A stretch of DNA of 64,000 bases from Aeromicrobium sp. CnD17-E (lineage in GTDB: Bacteria; Actinomycetota; Actinomycetes; Propionibacteriales; Nocardioidaceae). Shown piece by piece: positions 44,307-51,729 of this stretch. How positions within the stretch are numbered: position 1 is the stretch's first letter; each line of letters starts with the position of its first letter. The translations under genes and the position numbers were made by a program. The notes under the pieces were generated by a model. The model made no database searches, was not told where the DNA came from, and worked only from the letters and a program-made list of their open reading frames with translations. The stretch covers positions 1-64,000 of the forward strand of contig NZ_JAMXRU010000004.1 in the NCBI RefSeq assembly GCF_024124745.1, written 5' to 3'.

Positions 44307-44327
44307 GCCCTCGACCCTAGGCCATCG

Positions 44328-45617
44328 TCACTCGACACGACCCAGCACGACGTCGCGCGGGACGAACGGACCCGAGCCGATCCCGGCGGCACCGTCGAGG
44401 GCCTCCAGCGCGCGCTCGAAGCGCTCCGGCGTGTCGGTGTGCAGCGTCATCAGCGGTGCGCCGGCGCGCACCTCGTCGCCCGGCTTCGCGTGCAGCTCGA
44501 CGCCTGCGCCCGCCTGCACGTCCTCACCGGGGCGCGACCGGCCGGCGCCGAGGCGCCAGGCGGCGATGCCGACGGCGAAGGCGTCCAGCGACGTGAGCAC
44601 GCCGTCGGCCTGTGCCGTCACGACGTGCGTCTCGCGGGCGGTCGGCAGCGGTGCGTCCGGGTCGCCGTCCTGCGCGGTGATCATCCGCCGCCAGGCGTCC
44701 ATCGCGCGACCGTCGGCCAGCGCGTCGGCGGGGTCGACGTCGCCCCGACCGGCTGCGGCGAGCATCTCGCGGGCGAGCGCCAGCGTCAGGTCGACGACGT
44801 CCGACGGTCCCCCGCCGGCGAGCACCTCGACCGACTCGCGCACCTCCAGGGCGTTGCCGGCGGTCAGGCCGAGGGGGGTCGACATGTCGGTCAGCAGCGC
44901 GACGGTCGTGACGCCCGCGTCGGTACCCAGCGCGACCATGGTCTCGGCCAGCTCGCGGGCGCGCGGCTCGTCCTTCATGAACGCACCCGACCCGACCTTG
45001 ACGTCGAGCACGAGCGCACCCGTGCCCTCGGCGATCTTCTTGCTCATGATCGAGCTGGCGATGAGCGGGATCGCCTCCACGGTGCCGGTGACGTCGCGCA
45101 GGGCGTAGAGCTTCTTGTCGGCCGGCGCGAGACCCGAGCCGGCCGCGCAGATGACGGCACCGACGTCGTCGAGCTGGGCCAGCATCTCCTCGTTGCTGAG
45201 CGCCGCACGCCAGCCGGGGATCGACTCGAGCTTGTCGAGCGTCCCGCCCGTGTGCCCGAGCCCGCGGCCCGACAGCTGCGGGACGGCGACGCCGCAGGCC
45301 GCGACCAGGGGTGCGAGGGGCAGCGTGATCTTGTCGCCGACGCCGCCCGTCGAGTGCTTGTCGGCCGTGGGGCGGCTGAGGGAGGAGAAGTCCATCCGCT
45401 CGCCGCTCGCGATCATCGCGCCGGTCCAGCGGGAGATCTCGTCGCGGTCCATCCCGTTGAGCAGGATCGCCATGGCGAGCGCCGACATCTGCTCCGGCGC
45501 GACGACGCCGCGCGTGTAGGCGTCGACGACCCAGTCGATCTGGGCGTCGGTGAGCCGGTGGCGGTCGCGCTTGGCGGCGATCACCGCGGGCGCGTCGAAG
45601 GGTTCGTGCGTGGTCAC
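44328..45617 (-). CDS. deoA: Thymidine phosphorylase
   Basis: A 429-residue enzyme. Motifs are KHSTGGVGDKITLPLAPLVAACG, LSGRGLGHTGGTLDKLESIPG, ADKKLYALRDVTGTVE and VKVGSGAFMKD, covering the phosphate and pyrimidine sites. It splits (deoxy)thymidine or deoxyuridine with phosphate, giving base and deoxyribose 1-phosphate. The GTG start overlaps the P450 stop (GTGA). The in-frame open region further upstream overlaps the P450 gene and is a shadow. Confidence 0.96.
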   Translation of the reverse strand: MTTHEPFDAPAVIAAKRDRHRLTDAQIDWVVDAYTRGVVAPEQMSALAMAILLNGMDRDEISRWTGAMIASGERMDFSSLSRPTADKHSTGGVGDKITLPLAPLVAACGVAVPQLSGRGLGHTGGTLDKLESIPGWRAALSNEEMLAQLDDVGAVICAAGSGLAPADKKLYALRDVTGTVEAIPLIASSIMSKKIAEGTGALVLDVKVGSGAFMKDEPRARELAETMVALGTDAGVTTVALLTDMSTPLGLTAGNALEVRESVEVLAGGGPSDVVDLTLALAREMLAAAGRGDVDPADALADGRAMDAWRRMITAQDGDPDAPLPTARETHVVTAQADGVLTSLDAFAVGIAAWRLGAGRSRPGEDVQAGAGVELHAKPGDEVRAGAPLMTLHTDTPERFERALEALDGAAGIGSGPFVPRDVVLGRVE

Positions 45618-46831
45618 AGGGTCACCTCGAGGGACTCGTAGCCGCGCAGCACCCAGGTGGGGCGGCGCGGGGCGGCGCCGTGCAGCGCGATGGTCGGGAA
45701 GCGGTCGAGCAGCCGGCGCACGGTGATCTCGAGCTCCACGCGGGCGAGCGGTGCGCCCAGGCAGAAGTGCAGGCCCATGCCGAAGCCGACGTGCGGGTTC
45801 GGGTCGCGGCCGACGTCGAAGGTGTCGGCCGCATCGAACGCTGCGGGGTCGCGGTTGGCCGAGCCCATCAGGCAGGCGACGGTCTCGCCCGCGCGCACGG
45901 TGACGCCGGCGACGTCGACGTCCTTCGTCGCCGTGCGCTCGAACATCTGCAGCGGCGCGTCGAAGCGGATGAGCTCCTCGAGCGCGGTGGCCGCGCTGAC
46001 CTCGCCGCTCGTCACCCGGGCCTGCTGGTCCGGGTGCGTGAGGAGGGCGTGCATGCCGTTGCCGAAGACGTTCACCGACGCCTCGTGGCCTGCGTTGAGC
46101 AGCAGCACGACGGTGGCCACGAGCTCGTCGTCGCTGAAGCCCCGGGCCGCGGCGCCGGAGCCCTCCTCGCGCTCGGCGATCAGGTCGCTGACGAGGTCCT
46201 CCCCCGGCTCCGTCCGCCGCAGCGCGACCACGTCGCGCACGTACGCCGCGAACTCGTCGCTCGCCTGCACCGCTGCCGCTCGGACGTCGTCGCCGACGCC
46301 CTGCTCGTACATGTGCACGATGGCCTGCGACCAGTCGCGCAGACGGACGTGGTCCTCGCGCGGCACGCCGAGCAGGTCGGCGATGACGAACACCGGCATC
46401 GGCTCGGCGTAGCGGGCGAGCAGGTCGACGGGACGACCCGCCCGCAGGTCGGGCTCGAGGTCGTCGAGCATGGCGTCGGCGAGGGTCTCGATGCGCGGCG
46501 CCATCCGCTCGACGTGGCCGCGCGCGAAGGCACCGGCCAGCAGCCGTCGCATGCGCGTGTGCTCCGGCGGCTCGTTCTCCATGAGCTGGTTGCGGTGCAA
46601 CGTGTTGAACGGCTCCATCTGCTCCGCCGGCTCCCAGTCGGTCCACAGCCGACCGAGGGCGCGGTTGCGCAGCACGGCGCTGACGGCGGCGTGGGTGGTG
46701 GCCACCCAGCGTCCCTCGCCGCTGCGCAGCATCGGCCCGGCGGCCCGCCACTGCGCCAGCAGCGGGTACGGATCGTCGAGGAGCGCCGGGTCGGTCAGGT
46801 CGGGTGCGGGCAGGTCGAGCGCTGCGCTCAC
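45614..46831 (-). CDS. Cytochrome P450 inside the nucleoside operon
   Basis: A 405-residue bacterial class I P450. The heme-thiolate Cys357 is in GFGMGLHFCLGAPLARVE, the ExxR pair is Glu286/Arg289 (EELIRF), and the I-helix reads NAGHEAS (247-252), with Ala-Ser where AGxET is usual. No ferredoxin or reductase gene is adjacent. Its GTG overlaps the cdd stop and its own stop overlaps the deoA start, so it is tightly embedded between pyrimidine salvage genes. A nucleoside-related substrate is possible but unproven. Confidence 0.93.
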   Translation of the reverse strand: MSAALDLPAPDLTDPALLDDPYPLLAQWRAAGPMLRSGEGRWVATTHAAVSAVLRNRALGRLWTDWEPAEQMEPFNTLHRNQLMENEPPEHTRMRRLLAGAFARGHVERMAPRIETLADAMLDDLEPDLRAGRPVDLLARYAEPMPVFVIADLLGVPREDHVRLRDWSQAIVHMYEQGVGDDVRAAAVQASDEFAAYVRDVVALRRTEPGEDLVSDLIAEREEGSGAAARGFSDDELVATVVLLLNAGHEASVNVFGNGMHALLTHPDQQARVTSGEVSAATALEELIRFDAPLQMFERTATKDVDVAGVTVRAGETVACLMGSANRDPAAFDAADTFDVGRDPNPHVGFGMGLHFCLGAPLARVELEITVRRLLDRFPTIALHGAAPRRPTWVLRGYESLEVTL

Positions 46832-47304
46832 GCGGGGTTCTCCTGGTCGGGTGCGGCGGGACCAGTGGTGTCGGCGGCGGCGTCGAGGTCGCTGCTGTCG
46901 AAGGCGTCCGGCAGCACCTGGTCCATCGTGACGACGCCACGGGCGGTGAGCAGCTCCATGGTCGGCCCGCCGTTCTCCCAGAGGAGCTGCCGGCACCGGC
47001 CGCACGGCATGAGCGGACGGCCCTCGCCGTCGACGCACGCGACGGCACGCAGACGTCCGCCGCCGGTGGCGTGCAGGGCCGAGACCATGCCGCACTCAGC
47101 GCAGAGCGCGACGCCGTACGCCGCGTTCTCGACGTTGCAGCCGAGCACGACGCGACCGTCGTCGACCAGCCCCGCCACGCCGACCTTGTACTGCGAGTAC
47201 GGCGCGTAGGCGCGCTGCATCACCTCGGTGGCGTACCGGGTGAGCGCGTCCCAGTCGACGGGGTCGTCGGCGGTGCTGATGCCGAGTCCGAACGAGCCGG
47301 CCAC
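46828..47304 (-). CDS. cdd: Cytidine deaminase
   Basis: A 158-residue enzyme. Zinc and catalytic residues are in CNVENAAYGVALCAECGMV (Cys-Ala-Glu) and PCGRCRQLLWE. It deaminates cytidine and deoxycytidine to the uridines. A 25-residue acidic tail follows the usual domain. The GTG start overlaps the permease stop by one base. Extension upstream is a shadow of the permease gene. Confidence 0.95.
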   Translation of the reverse strand: MAGSFGLGISTADDPVDWDALTRYATEVMQRAYAPYSQYKVGVAGLVDDGRVVLGCNVENAAYGVALCAECGMVSALHATGGGRLRAVACVDGEGRPLMPCGRCRQLLWENGGPTMELLTARGVVTMDQVLPDAFDSSDLDAAADTTGPAAPDQENPA

Positions 47305-48566
47305 TAGCCCGCACTCCCCTTCCGGTACGGCTTGCCGTCCGCGGCCGGCATCCGCAGGCGCTGCGAGAACAGCGCGAGCACCAGCAGCGTGGTCAGGTAG
47401 GGCGTCATGCCGGTGAGGTCCTCCGGCACCGAGCTGGTGAGGAAGTACCAGAGCGCGACGACGACGCCCAGCAGCGCGGCGACGAGCGCCGAGCGGCGGC
47501 CGTGCTGACGCCACTGCCAGATCGCGAGGGCGACGAGCCCGACGGCCACGAGCAGCAGCAGGCCGTGGATCGTGTCGCCACCGCCACGCAGGCGCAGCGT
47601 GTCGGTGTAGCCGAACAGGCCGGCACCGGCCAGCAGCCCGCCCGGACGCCAGTTGCCGAAGATCATGGCGGCCAGGCCGATGTAGCCTCGCCCGCCGGTC
47701 TGCCCGTCGCGGAACCCGTTGGCCGCGACCAGCGCCAGGAACCCGCCGGCGAGGCCGGCGAAGGCGCCGGACGTGACGACGGCGACGAACTTGTAGCGGA
47801 TCACGTCGATGCCGAGCGACTCGGCGGCCGCCGGGCTCTCACCGACCGACCGCAGGCGCAGGCCGAACCGGGTGCGCCACAGGACGTACCAGGTGAGCGC
47901 GAACAGGGCCAGCGAGATCAGCGTCAGGACGCTGAGGTTCGAGACGAGCGCACGCAGGAGCGCGGCCGCGTCGGAGACGAGGAACCAGTTCCTCGCCTCC
48001 AGGTCGCCGAGCGGGTCGGCGAGCGCGCTGATCGTGATCGCCGGCAGGTCGTCGACCCGCGGCGACTGCGTCTGCCCACCTCCGGGGACGCCCGTGAACG
48101 CCAGCACGGCCAGGTACTGGACGGCGCCGAGGGAGATGATGTTGATCGCGACGCCGGAGACGATGTGGTCGACGCCGAAGAGGACGGTCGCGATCGCGTG
48201 CAGCAGGCCGCCCGCGGCACCCAACAGGATCGCGCCGAGCACGCCCTGCCACGGTCCGTAGAAGTAGCCGAAGTAGCCGGCACCGAACGTGCCGAGGATC
48301 ATCATGCCCTCGAGGCCGATGTTGACGACGCCCGCGCGCTCGGCCCAGAGGCCGCCCAGACCGGCCAGGCCGATGGGCACGGCGGCGACCAGCGTCGCGC
48401 GCAGGGTGCCCGACGACGCGAGGTCGTCGGCGCCGGTGACGACGCGCAGGACCGCCAGGAGGACGAGCAGCCCGGCCAGGCCGAGCAGCACCTTGGCGAA
48501 CGAGACGCGGGAGCGGCCCGCGGGGGCGGTCGGCGTGCCGCCGACGGGAGGGGTGGCCACGCTCAT
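47304..48566 (-). CDS. Nucleoside ABC transporter permease (BmpC/NupQ type)
   Basis: A 420-residue membrane protein starting MSVATPPVGGTPTAPAGRSR, with about ten helices. The branched-chain/nucleoside permease pattern is visible in AERAGVVNIGLEGMMILGTFGAGY, RTRFGLRLRSVGESPAAAESLGIDVIRYK and GFLALVAANGFRDGQTGGRGYIGLAAMIFG. Its start codon is the last start of a chain of four tandem mini-ORFs. The frame open to 48671 belongs to the repeat and not to the permease. Confidence 0.93.
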   Translation of the reverse strand: MSVATPPVGGTPTAPAGRSRVSFAKVLLGLAGLLVLLAVLRVVTGADDLASSGTLRATLVAAVPIGLAGLGGLWAERAGVVNIGLEGMMILGTFGAGYFGYFYGPWQGVLGAILLGAAGGLLHAIATVLFGVDHIVSGVAINIISLGAVQYLAVLAFTGVPGGGQTQSPRVDDLPAITISALADPLGDLEARNWFLVSDAAALLRALVSNLSVLTLISLALFALTWYVLWRTRFGLRLRSVGESPAAAESLGIDVIRYKFVAVVTSGAFAGLAGGFLALVAANGFRDGQTGGRGYIGLAAMIFGNWRPGGLLAGAGLFGYTDTLRLRGGGDTIHGLLLLVAVGLVALAIWQWRQHGRRSALVAALLGVVVALWYFLTSSVPEDLTGMTPYLTTLLVLALFSQRLRMPAADGKPYRKGSAG

Positions 48567-48646
48567 CGCCGCACCTCCGTGGGAAGAGCACGGTACGGAG
48601 GTGCCGCGATGAGGTGTTCGTGGATCACTCGCTGGCGCTCGCTCAT
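48563..48646 (-). CDS. Mini-ORF 4 of the tandem array (27 residues)
   Basis: Begins MSERQRVIHEHLIAA and ends PTEVRR. The stop overlaps the ATG of the downstream permease. The peptide is basic and polar with no signal or membrane segment. It resembles no family I know. Translation through it would open the hairpin that masks the permease ribosome binding site. Confidence 0.6.
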   Translation of the reverse strand: MSERQRVIHEHLIAAPPYRALPTEVRR

Positions 48647-48726
48647 CGCCGCACCTCCGTGGGAAGAGCACGGTACGGAGGTGCCGCGCTGAGGTGTTCG
48701 TGGATCACTCGCTGGCGCTCGCTCAT
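48643..48726 (-). CDS. Mini-ORF 3 of the tandem array (27 residues)
   Basis: Begins MSERQRVIHEHLSAA and ends PTEVRR; it differs from unit 4 by one residue (Ile to Ser). It overlaps both neighbours by ATGA. Its Ser codon change also breaks the outer part of the hairpin stem. Confidence 0.6.
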   Translation of the reverse strand: MSERQRVIHEHLSAAPPYRALPTEVRR

Positions 48727-48806
48727 CGCCGCACCTCCGTGAGGAGAGCACGGTACGGAGGTGCCGCGCTGAGGTGTTCGTGGATCACTCGCTGGCGCTC
48801 GCTCAT
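48723..48806 (-). CDS. Mini-ORF 2 of the tandem array (27 residues)
   Basis: Begins MSERQRVIHEHLSAA and ends LTEVRR. Compared with unit 3 it has Leu for Pro near the end, in the hairpin loop. Overlaps and ribosome binding site are the same. Confidence 0.6.
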   Translation of the reverse strand: MSERQRVIHEHLSAAPPYRALLTEVRR

Positions 48807-48886
48807 CGCCGCACCTCCGTGAGGAGAGCACGGTACGGAGGTGCCGCGATGAGGTGTTCGTGGTTCCCTCGCTGGCGCTCGTTCAT
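48803..48886 (-). CDS. Mini-ORF 1 of the tandem array (27 residues)
   Basis: Begins MNERQRGNHEHLIAA and ends LTEVRR. It is the most diverged unit. Its ATG overlaps the stop of the upstream permease, and a GGAGGGAG-type site lies just upstream inside the permease end. It could be the ancestral unit from which the others were copied. Confidence 0.6.
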   Translation of the reverse strand: MNERQRGNHEHLIAAPPYRALLTEVRR

Positions 48887-50001
48887 CGGTCTGCTCCCTC
48901 CGGGGTGGCGCCGGTGCGTCGTTCCGCGTCGAGCGCGGCGGCGACCTGGCGCTGCTCGAGGCGCACGCCGTAGCGGCGCACCACCTCGTAGGCGATGACG
49001 ACGGTCAGGACGATGACGCCCTGCGTGATCTTGACGATGTCGGGCGAGACGTCCTGCAGGATCTGCAGCGGGTTCGACTGCTCGTCGAGGAAGGCGAAGA
49101 GCAGCGCGCCGAGGGCGATGCCGACGGGGTGGTTGCGACCGAGCAGCGCGATCGCGATGCCCGCGAAGCCCAGCCCGGACTGGAAGGTCGAGCCGTACGC
49201 GAACGCCTCGCCGAACAGGATGGGCAGGCCCACCAGGCCGGCGGCGGCACCGGAGAGCAGCATCGAGACGAGGATCATCTTCTTCACGTCGATGCCGGAC
49301 GCGACGGCCGCGGTCTCCGAGAGTCCCGTCGCCCGCAGGTCGAAGCCGAAGCGGGTCTTGTTGATCACGAGCCAGTACACGACGCCGACGACGATCGCGA
49401 TGAGGACGAAGCCGTACACCTCGTTCGGCGACCCGGGGAAGAGCGTGAACCCGGGGATGCGGCTGCCCTCGGGGATCTCCTTCGTCGCGGTGATGTTCGA
49501 GCCGGGGTCGTTCACGGCCGCCTTGCGCAGCAGGAAGGCCACGAGCGCCGTCGCGATGGCGTTGAGCATGATCGTCGAGATCACCTCCGAGACGCCTCGC
49601 GTCACCCGCAGCAGGCCTGCGATGCCGGCCCAGGCGGCACCCACGAGCATCGCGGCCAGGATGGCGGCGGCGGTGTTGAGCCAGCCGGGCAGCCATGCCT
49701 CGCCGGCCACGACCGCGGCGGCGAACGACGCGACGCGGTACTGGCCGTCGACGCCGATGTTGAAGAGGTTCATCCGGAAGCCGATGGCCACGGCGACGCC
49801 GGAGAGGTAGTAGACGGTGGCGCTGTTGACGATGTTCGTCAGGCCGCGCGCCTCCGGGATGCTGAGGATCTGCCCCCACACCCCGCCCACGGAGTCGCCC
49901 GCCACCACGAGCACGAGGCTCGTGATGAGGAAGGCCGCCACGAGGGCGAGCGCGGGCGCCGCGACCGCGAGGCCGATGCGCTTGAGTCGCTGGTCGGTCA
50001 T
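48883..50001 (-). CDS. Nucleoside ABC transporter permease (BmpB/NupP type)
   Basis: A 372-residue membrane protein with about ten helices. The motif region GFRMNLFNIGVDGQYRVASFAAAVVAGE and KTRFGFDLRATGLSETAAVASGIDVKKM matches the branched-chain/nucleoside permease family. It pairs with the second permease after the mini-ORF array. The ATG overlaps the ATPase stop (ATGA). Confidence 0.93.
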   Translation of the reverse strand: MTDQRLKRIGLAVAAPALALVAAFLITSLVLVVAGDSVGGVWGQILSIPEARGLTNIVNSATVYYLSGVAVAIGFRMNLFNIGVDGQYRVASFAAAVVAGEAWLPGWLNTAAAILAAMLVGAAWAGIAGLLRVTRGVSEVISTIMLNAIATALVAFLLRKAAVNDPGSNITATKEIPEGSRIPGFTLFPGSPNEVYGFVLIAIVVGVVYWLVINKTRFGFDLRATGLSETAAVASGIDVKKMILVSMLLSGAAAGLVGLPILFGEAFAYGSTFQSGLGFAGIAIALLGRNHPVGIALGALLFAFLDEQSNPLQILQDVSPDIVKITQGVIVLTVVIAYEVVRRYGVRLEQRQVAAALDAERRTGATPEGADR

Positions 50002-51584
50002 GCGACGTCTCCTGCTGCGTCGTCGCCGGCGCCGGTCATGGCCGAGCCGAGCTGCTGGGGGGTGACGGTCGCCGGGTCGAACACGTCGGGGACGAGACGG
50101 CCGCGCAGGATGACGCGGATCGTGTCGGACAGGCCGATGAGCTCGTCGAGGTCGGCAGAGATGAGCAGCACCGCCAGGCCGTCGCGGCGGGCCCGCTTGA
50201 TGTGGTCCCAGATGGCGGCCTGGGCTCCGACGTCGACGCCGCGCGTCGGGTGGGCGGCGACGAGCAGGCTCGGCTCCCCGGTCATCTCACGGCCGATGAT
50301 GAGCTTCTGCTGGTTCCCGCCCGACAGCGCCCGGGCCAGCACGTCGATGCCGGGGGTGCGGACGTCGTACTCCTCGACGATGCGCTGGGTGTCGGCGCGG
50401 GCGCCCCTGCGGTCGATGAAGGGGCCCGAGACGTTGGGCTCGCGGGTCTGGTGGCCCAGCACGCGGTTCTCCCACAGCGGTGCGTCGAGCAGCAGCGCGT
50501 GACGGTGCCGGTCCTCGGGGATGTACCCGATGCCGGCCTCGCGGCGCCGCCGCGTCGACAGCCCGGCGAGGTCGGTACCGGACAGGCGCACGGAGCCGGT
50601 GGCCCCAGGGCGCATGCCCATGATCGCCTCGACGAGCTCGGCCTGGCCGTTGCCCTCGACCCCGGCCACGCCGAGGATCTCGCCGCGGTGGATCGTCAGG
50701 TCGACGTCGGACAGCAGCGGACGGCCGCCGGTGCCGGCGAGCCCCGCCGTGGGGGCCGGCAGCGTCAGGTCGCGGACCTCGAGCACCGGCTGGTCCGTCA
50801 CCGTGGACGTCTCCGTGCTGGGGCTCGGCAGCTCCGAACCGACCATGAGCTCGGCCAGCTGGCGCGAGGTGACGCCGGCAGCGGGACGGGTGTCGACGGT
50901 CGTGCCGCGCCGCACCACCGTGACGGTGTCGGCGACCGACAGGACCTCGTCGAGCTTGTGGGAGATGAAGATGACCGCGAGGCCCTCGGCCTTCAGCTCG
51001 CGCAGGTTGTCGAAGAGCTCGTCGACCTCCTGGGGGACGAGCACGGCCGTCGGCTCGTCGAGGATGATCACCGACGCCCCGCGGTAGAGCACCTTGAGGA
51101 TCTCGATGCGCTGGCGGGCACCGACGCCGAGGTCCTCGACGAGGACGTCGGGGTCGATGTCGAGGCCGTACGCCTCCGACAGGCGCCGGATCTCCGCACG
51201 GGCCGCGTCGCCGATGCCGTGCAGCTTCTCGGCACCCAGCACGACGTTCTCGAGGACCGTGAAGTTGTCGGCCAGCATGAAGTGCTGGAAGACCATGCCG
51301 ACGCCGGCGCCGATCGCGTCGGACGGGGAGCCGAGGTCGACGGGGCGGCCCTGGATCTCGATCGTCCCGGAGTCCGGCTTCTGGACGCCGTAGAGGATCT
51401 TCATGAGCGTCGACTTGCCCGCACCGTTCTCGCCGACGATGGCGTGCACGGTGCCGCGGCGGACGTCGATGTCGATGTCGTGGTTGGCGATGACGCCCGG
51501 GAACGTCTTGCCGATGCCCCGCAGCCGGACGACGACGTCGCCGGTCTCGGGGTTCGTGGTGCCGTCGGGGACGGACGTGGTCAC
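49998..51584 (-). CDS. Nucleoside ABC transporter ATPase (two domains)
   Basis: A 528-residue protein with two ATPase halves. The first has GENGAGKST, LGVGARQRIEILK and VIILDEPTAVL. The second has a degenerate Walker A (VAGVEGNGQAE), LSGGNQQK and LLVAAHPTRGVD, where His replaces the catalytic Glu of Walker B. This is the usual form of NupA/BmpA-type ATPases, with one active site. It starts at a GTG. Confidence 0.93.
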   Translation of the reverse strand: MTTSVPDGTTNPETGDVVVRLRGIGKTFPGVIANHDIDIDVRRGTVHAIVGENGAGKSTLMKILYGVQKPDSGTIEIQGRPVDLGSPSDAIGAGVGMVFQHFMLADNFTVLENVVLGAEKLHGIGDAARAEIRRLSEAYGLDIDPDVLVEDLGVGARQRIEILKVLYRGASVIILDEPTAVLVPQEVDELFDNLRELKAEGLAVIFISHKLDEVLSVADTVTVVRRGTTVDTRPAAGVTSRQLAELMVGSELPSPSTETSTVTDQPVLEVRDLTLPAPTAGLAGTGGRPLLSDVDLTIHRGEILGVAGVEGNGQAELVEAIMGMRPGATGSVRLSGTDLAGLSTRRRREAGIGYIPEDRHRHALLLDAPLWENRVLGHQTREPNVSGPFIDRRGARADTQRIVEEYDVRTPGIDVLARALSGGNQQKLIIGREMTGEPSLLVAAHPTRGVDVGAQAAIWDHIKRARRDGLAVLLISADLDELIGLSDTIRVILRGRLVPDVFDPATVTPQQLGSAMTGAGDDAAGDVA

Positions 51585-51662
51585 GCAGCACTCCTCTGCG
51601 GAGGGCCCGACCGTCGGCCGGGCGGGTGTCAGCGGGGTCGAGCAGGTCGGACGAACGGGTCA

Positions 51663-51698
51663 CGGTCCGGCCCCACGCTCGCGCGCAGGGCCGGACCG
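51663..51698 (-). terminator. Hairpin between the binding-protein and ATPase genes
   Basis: CGGTCCGGCCC at 51663-51673 pairs with GGGCCGGACCG at 51688-51698. A hairpin here commonly allows much more binding protein than transporter to be made. Confidence 0.55.
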
Positions 51699-51729
51699 CG
51701 TCAAGCCGTCAGGATCGCAGGGATCCTCG

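Larger units (their letters stand above)
48563..48886 (-). repeat. Array of four tandem 80-bp units encoding coupled mini-ORFs
   Basis: Four units of 80 bp fill the gap between two permease genes. Each holds, on the minus strand, an ATG, 27 codons, a TGA that overlaps the next ATG (ATGA), and the ribosome binding site GGAGGTG for that next ATG. Because 80 is not a multiple of three, each unit is read in a new frame and re-initiation is needed at each junction. Units differ at a few positions only. An inverted repeat in each (GCACCTCCGT / ACGGAGGTGC) covers the ribosome binding site. Confidence 0.93.

Noticed and set aside
48563-48886. CRISPR-like array
   Set aside because: The 80-bp units are joined head to tail with no unique spacers, encode overlapping ORFs, and no cas gene is present.
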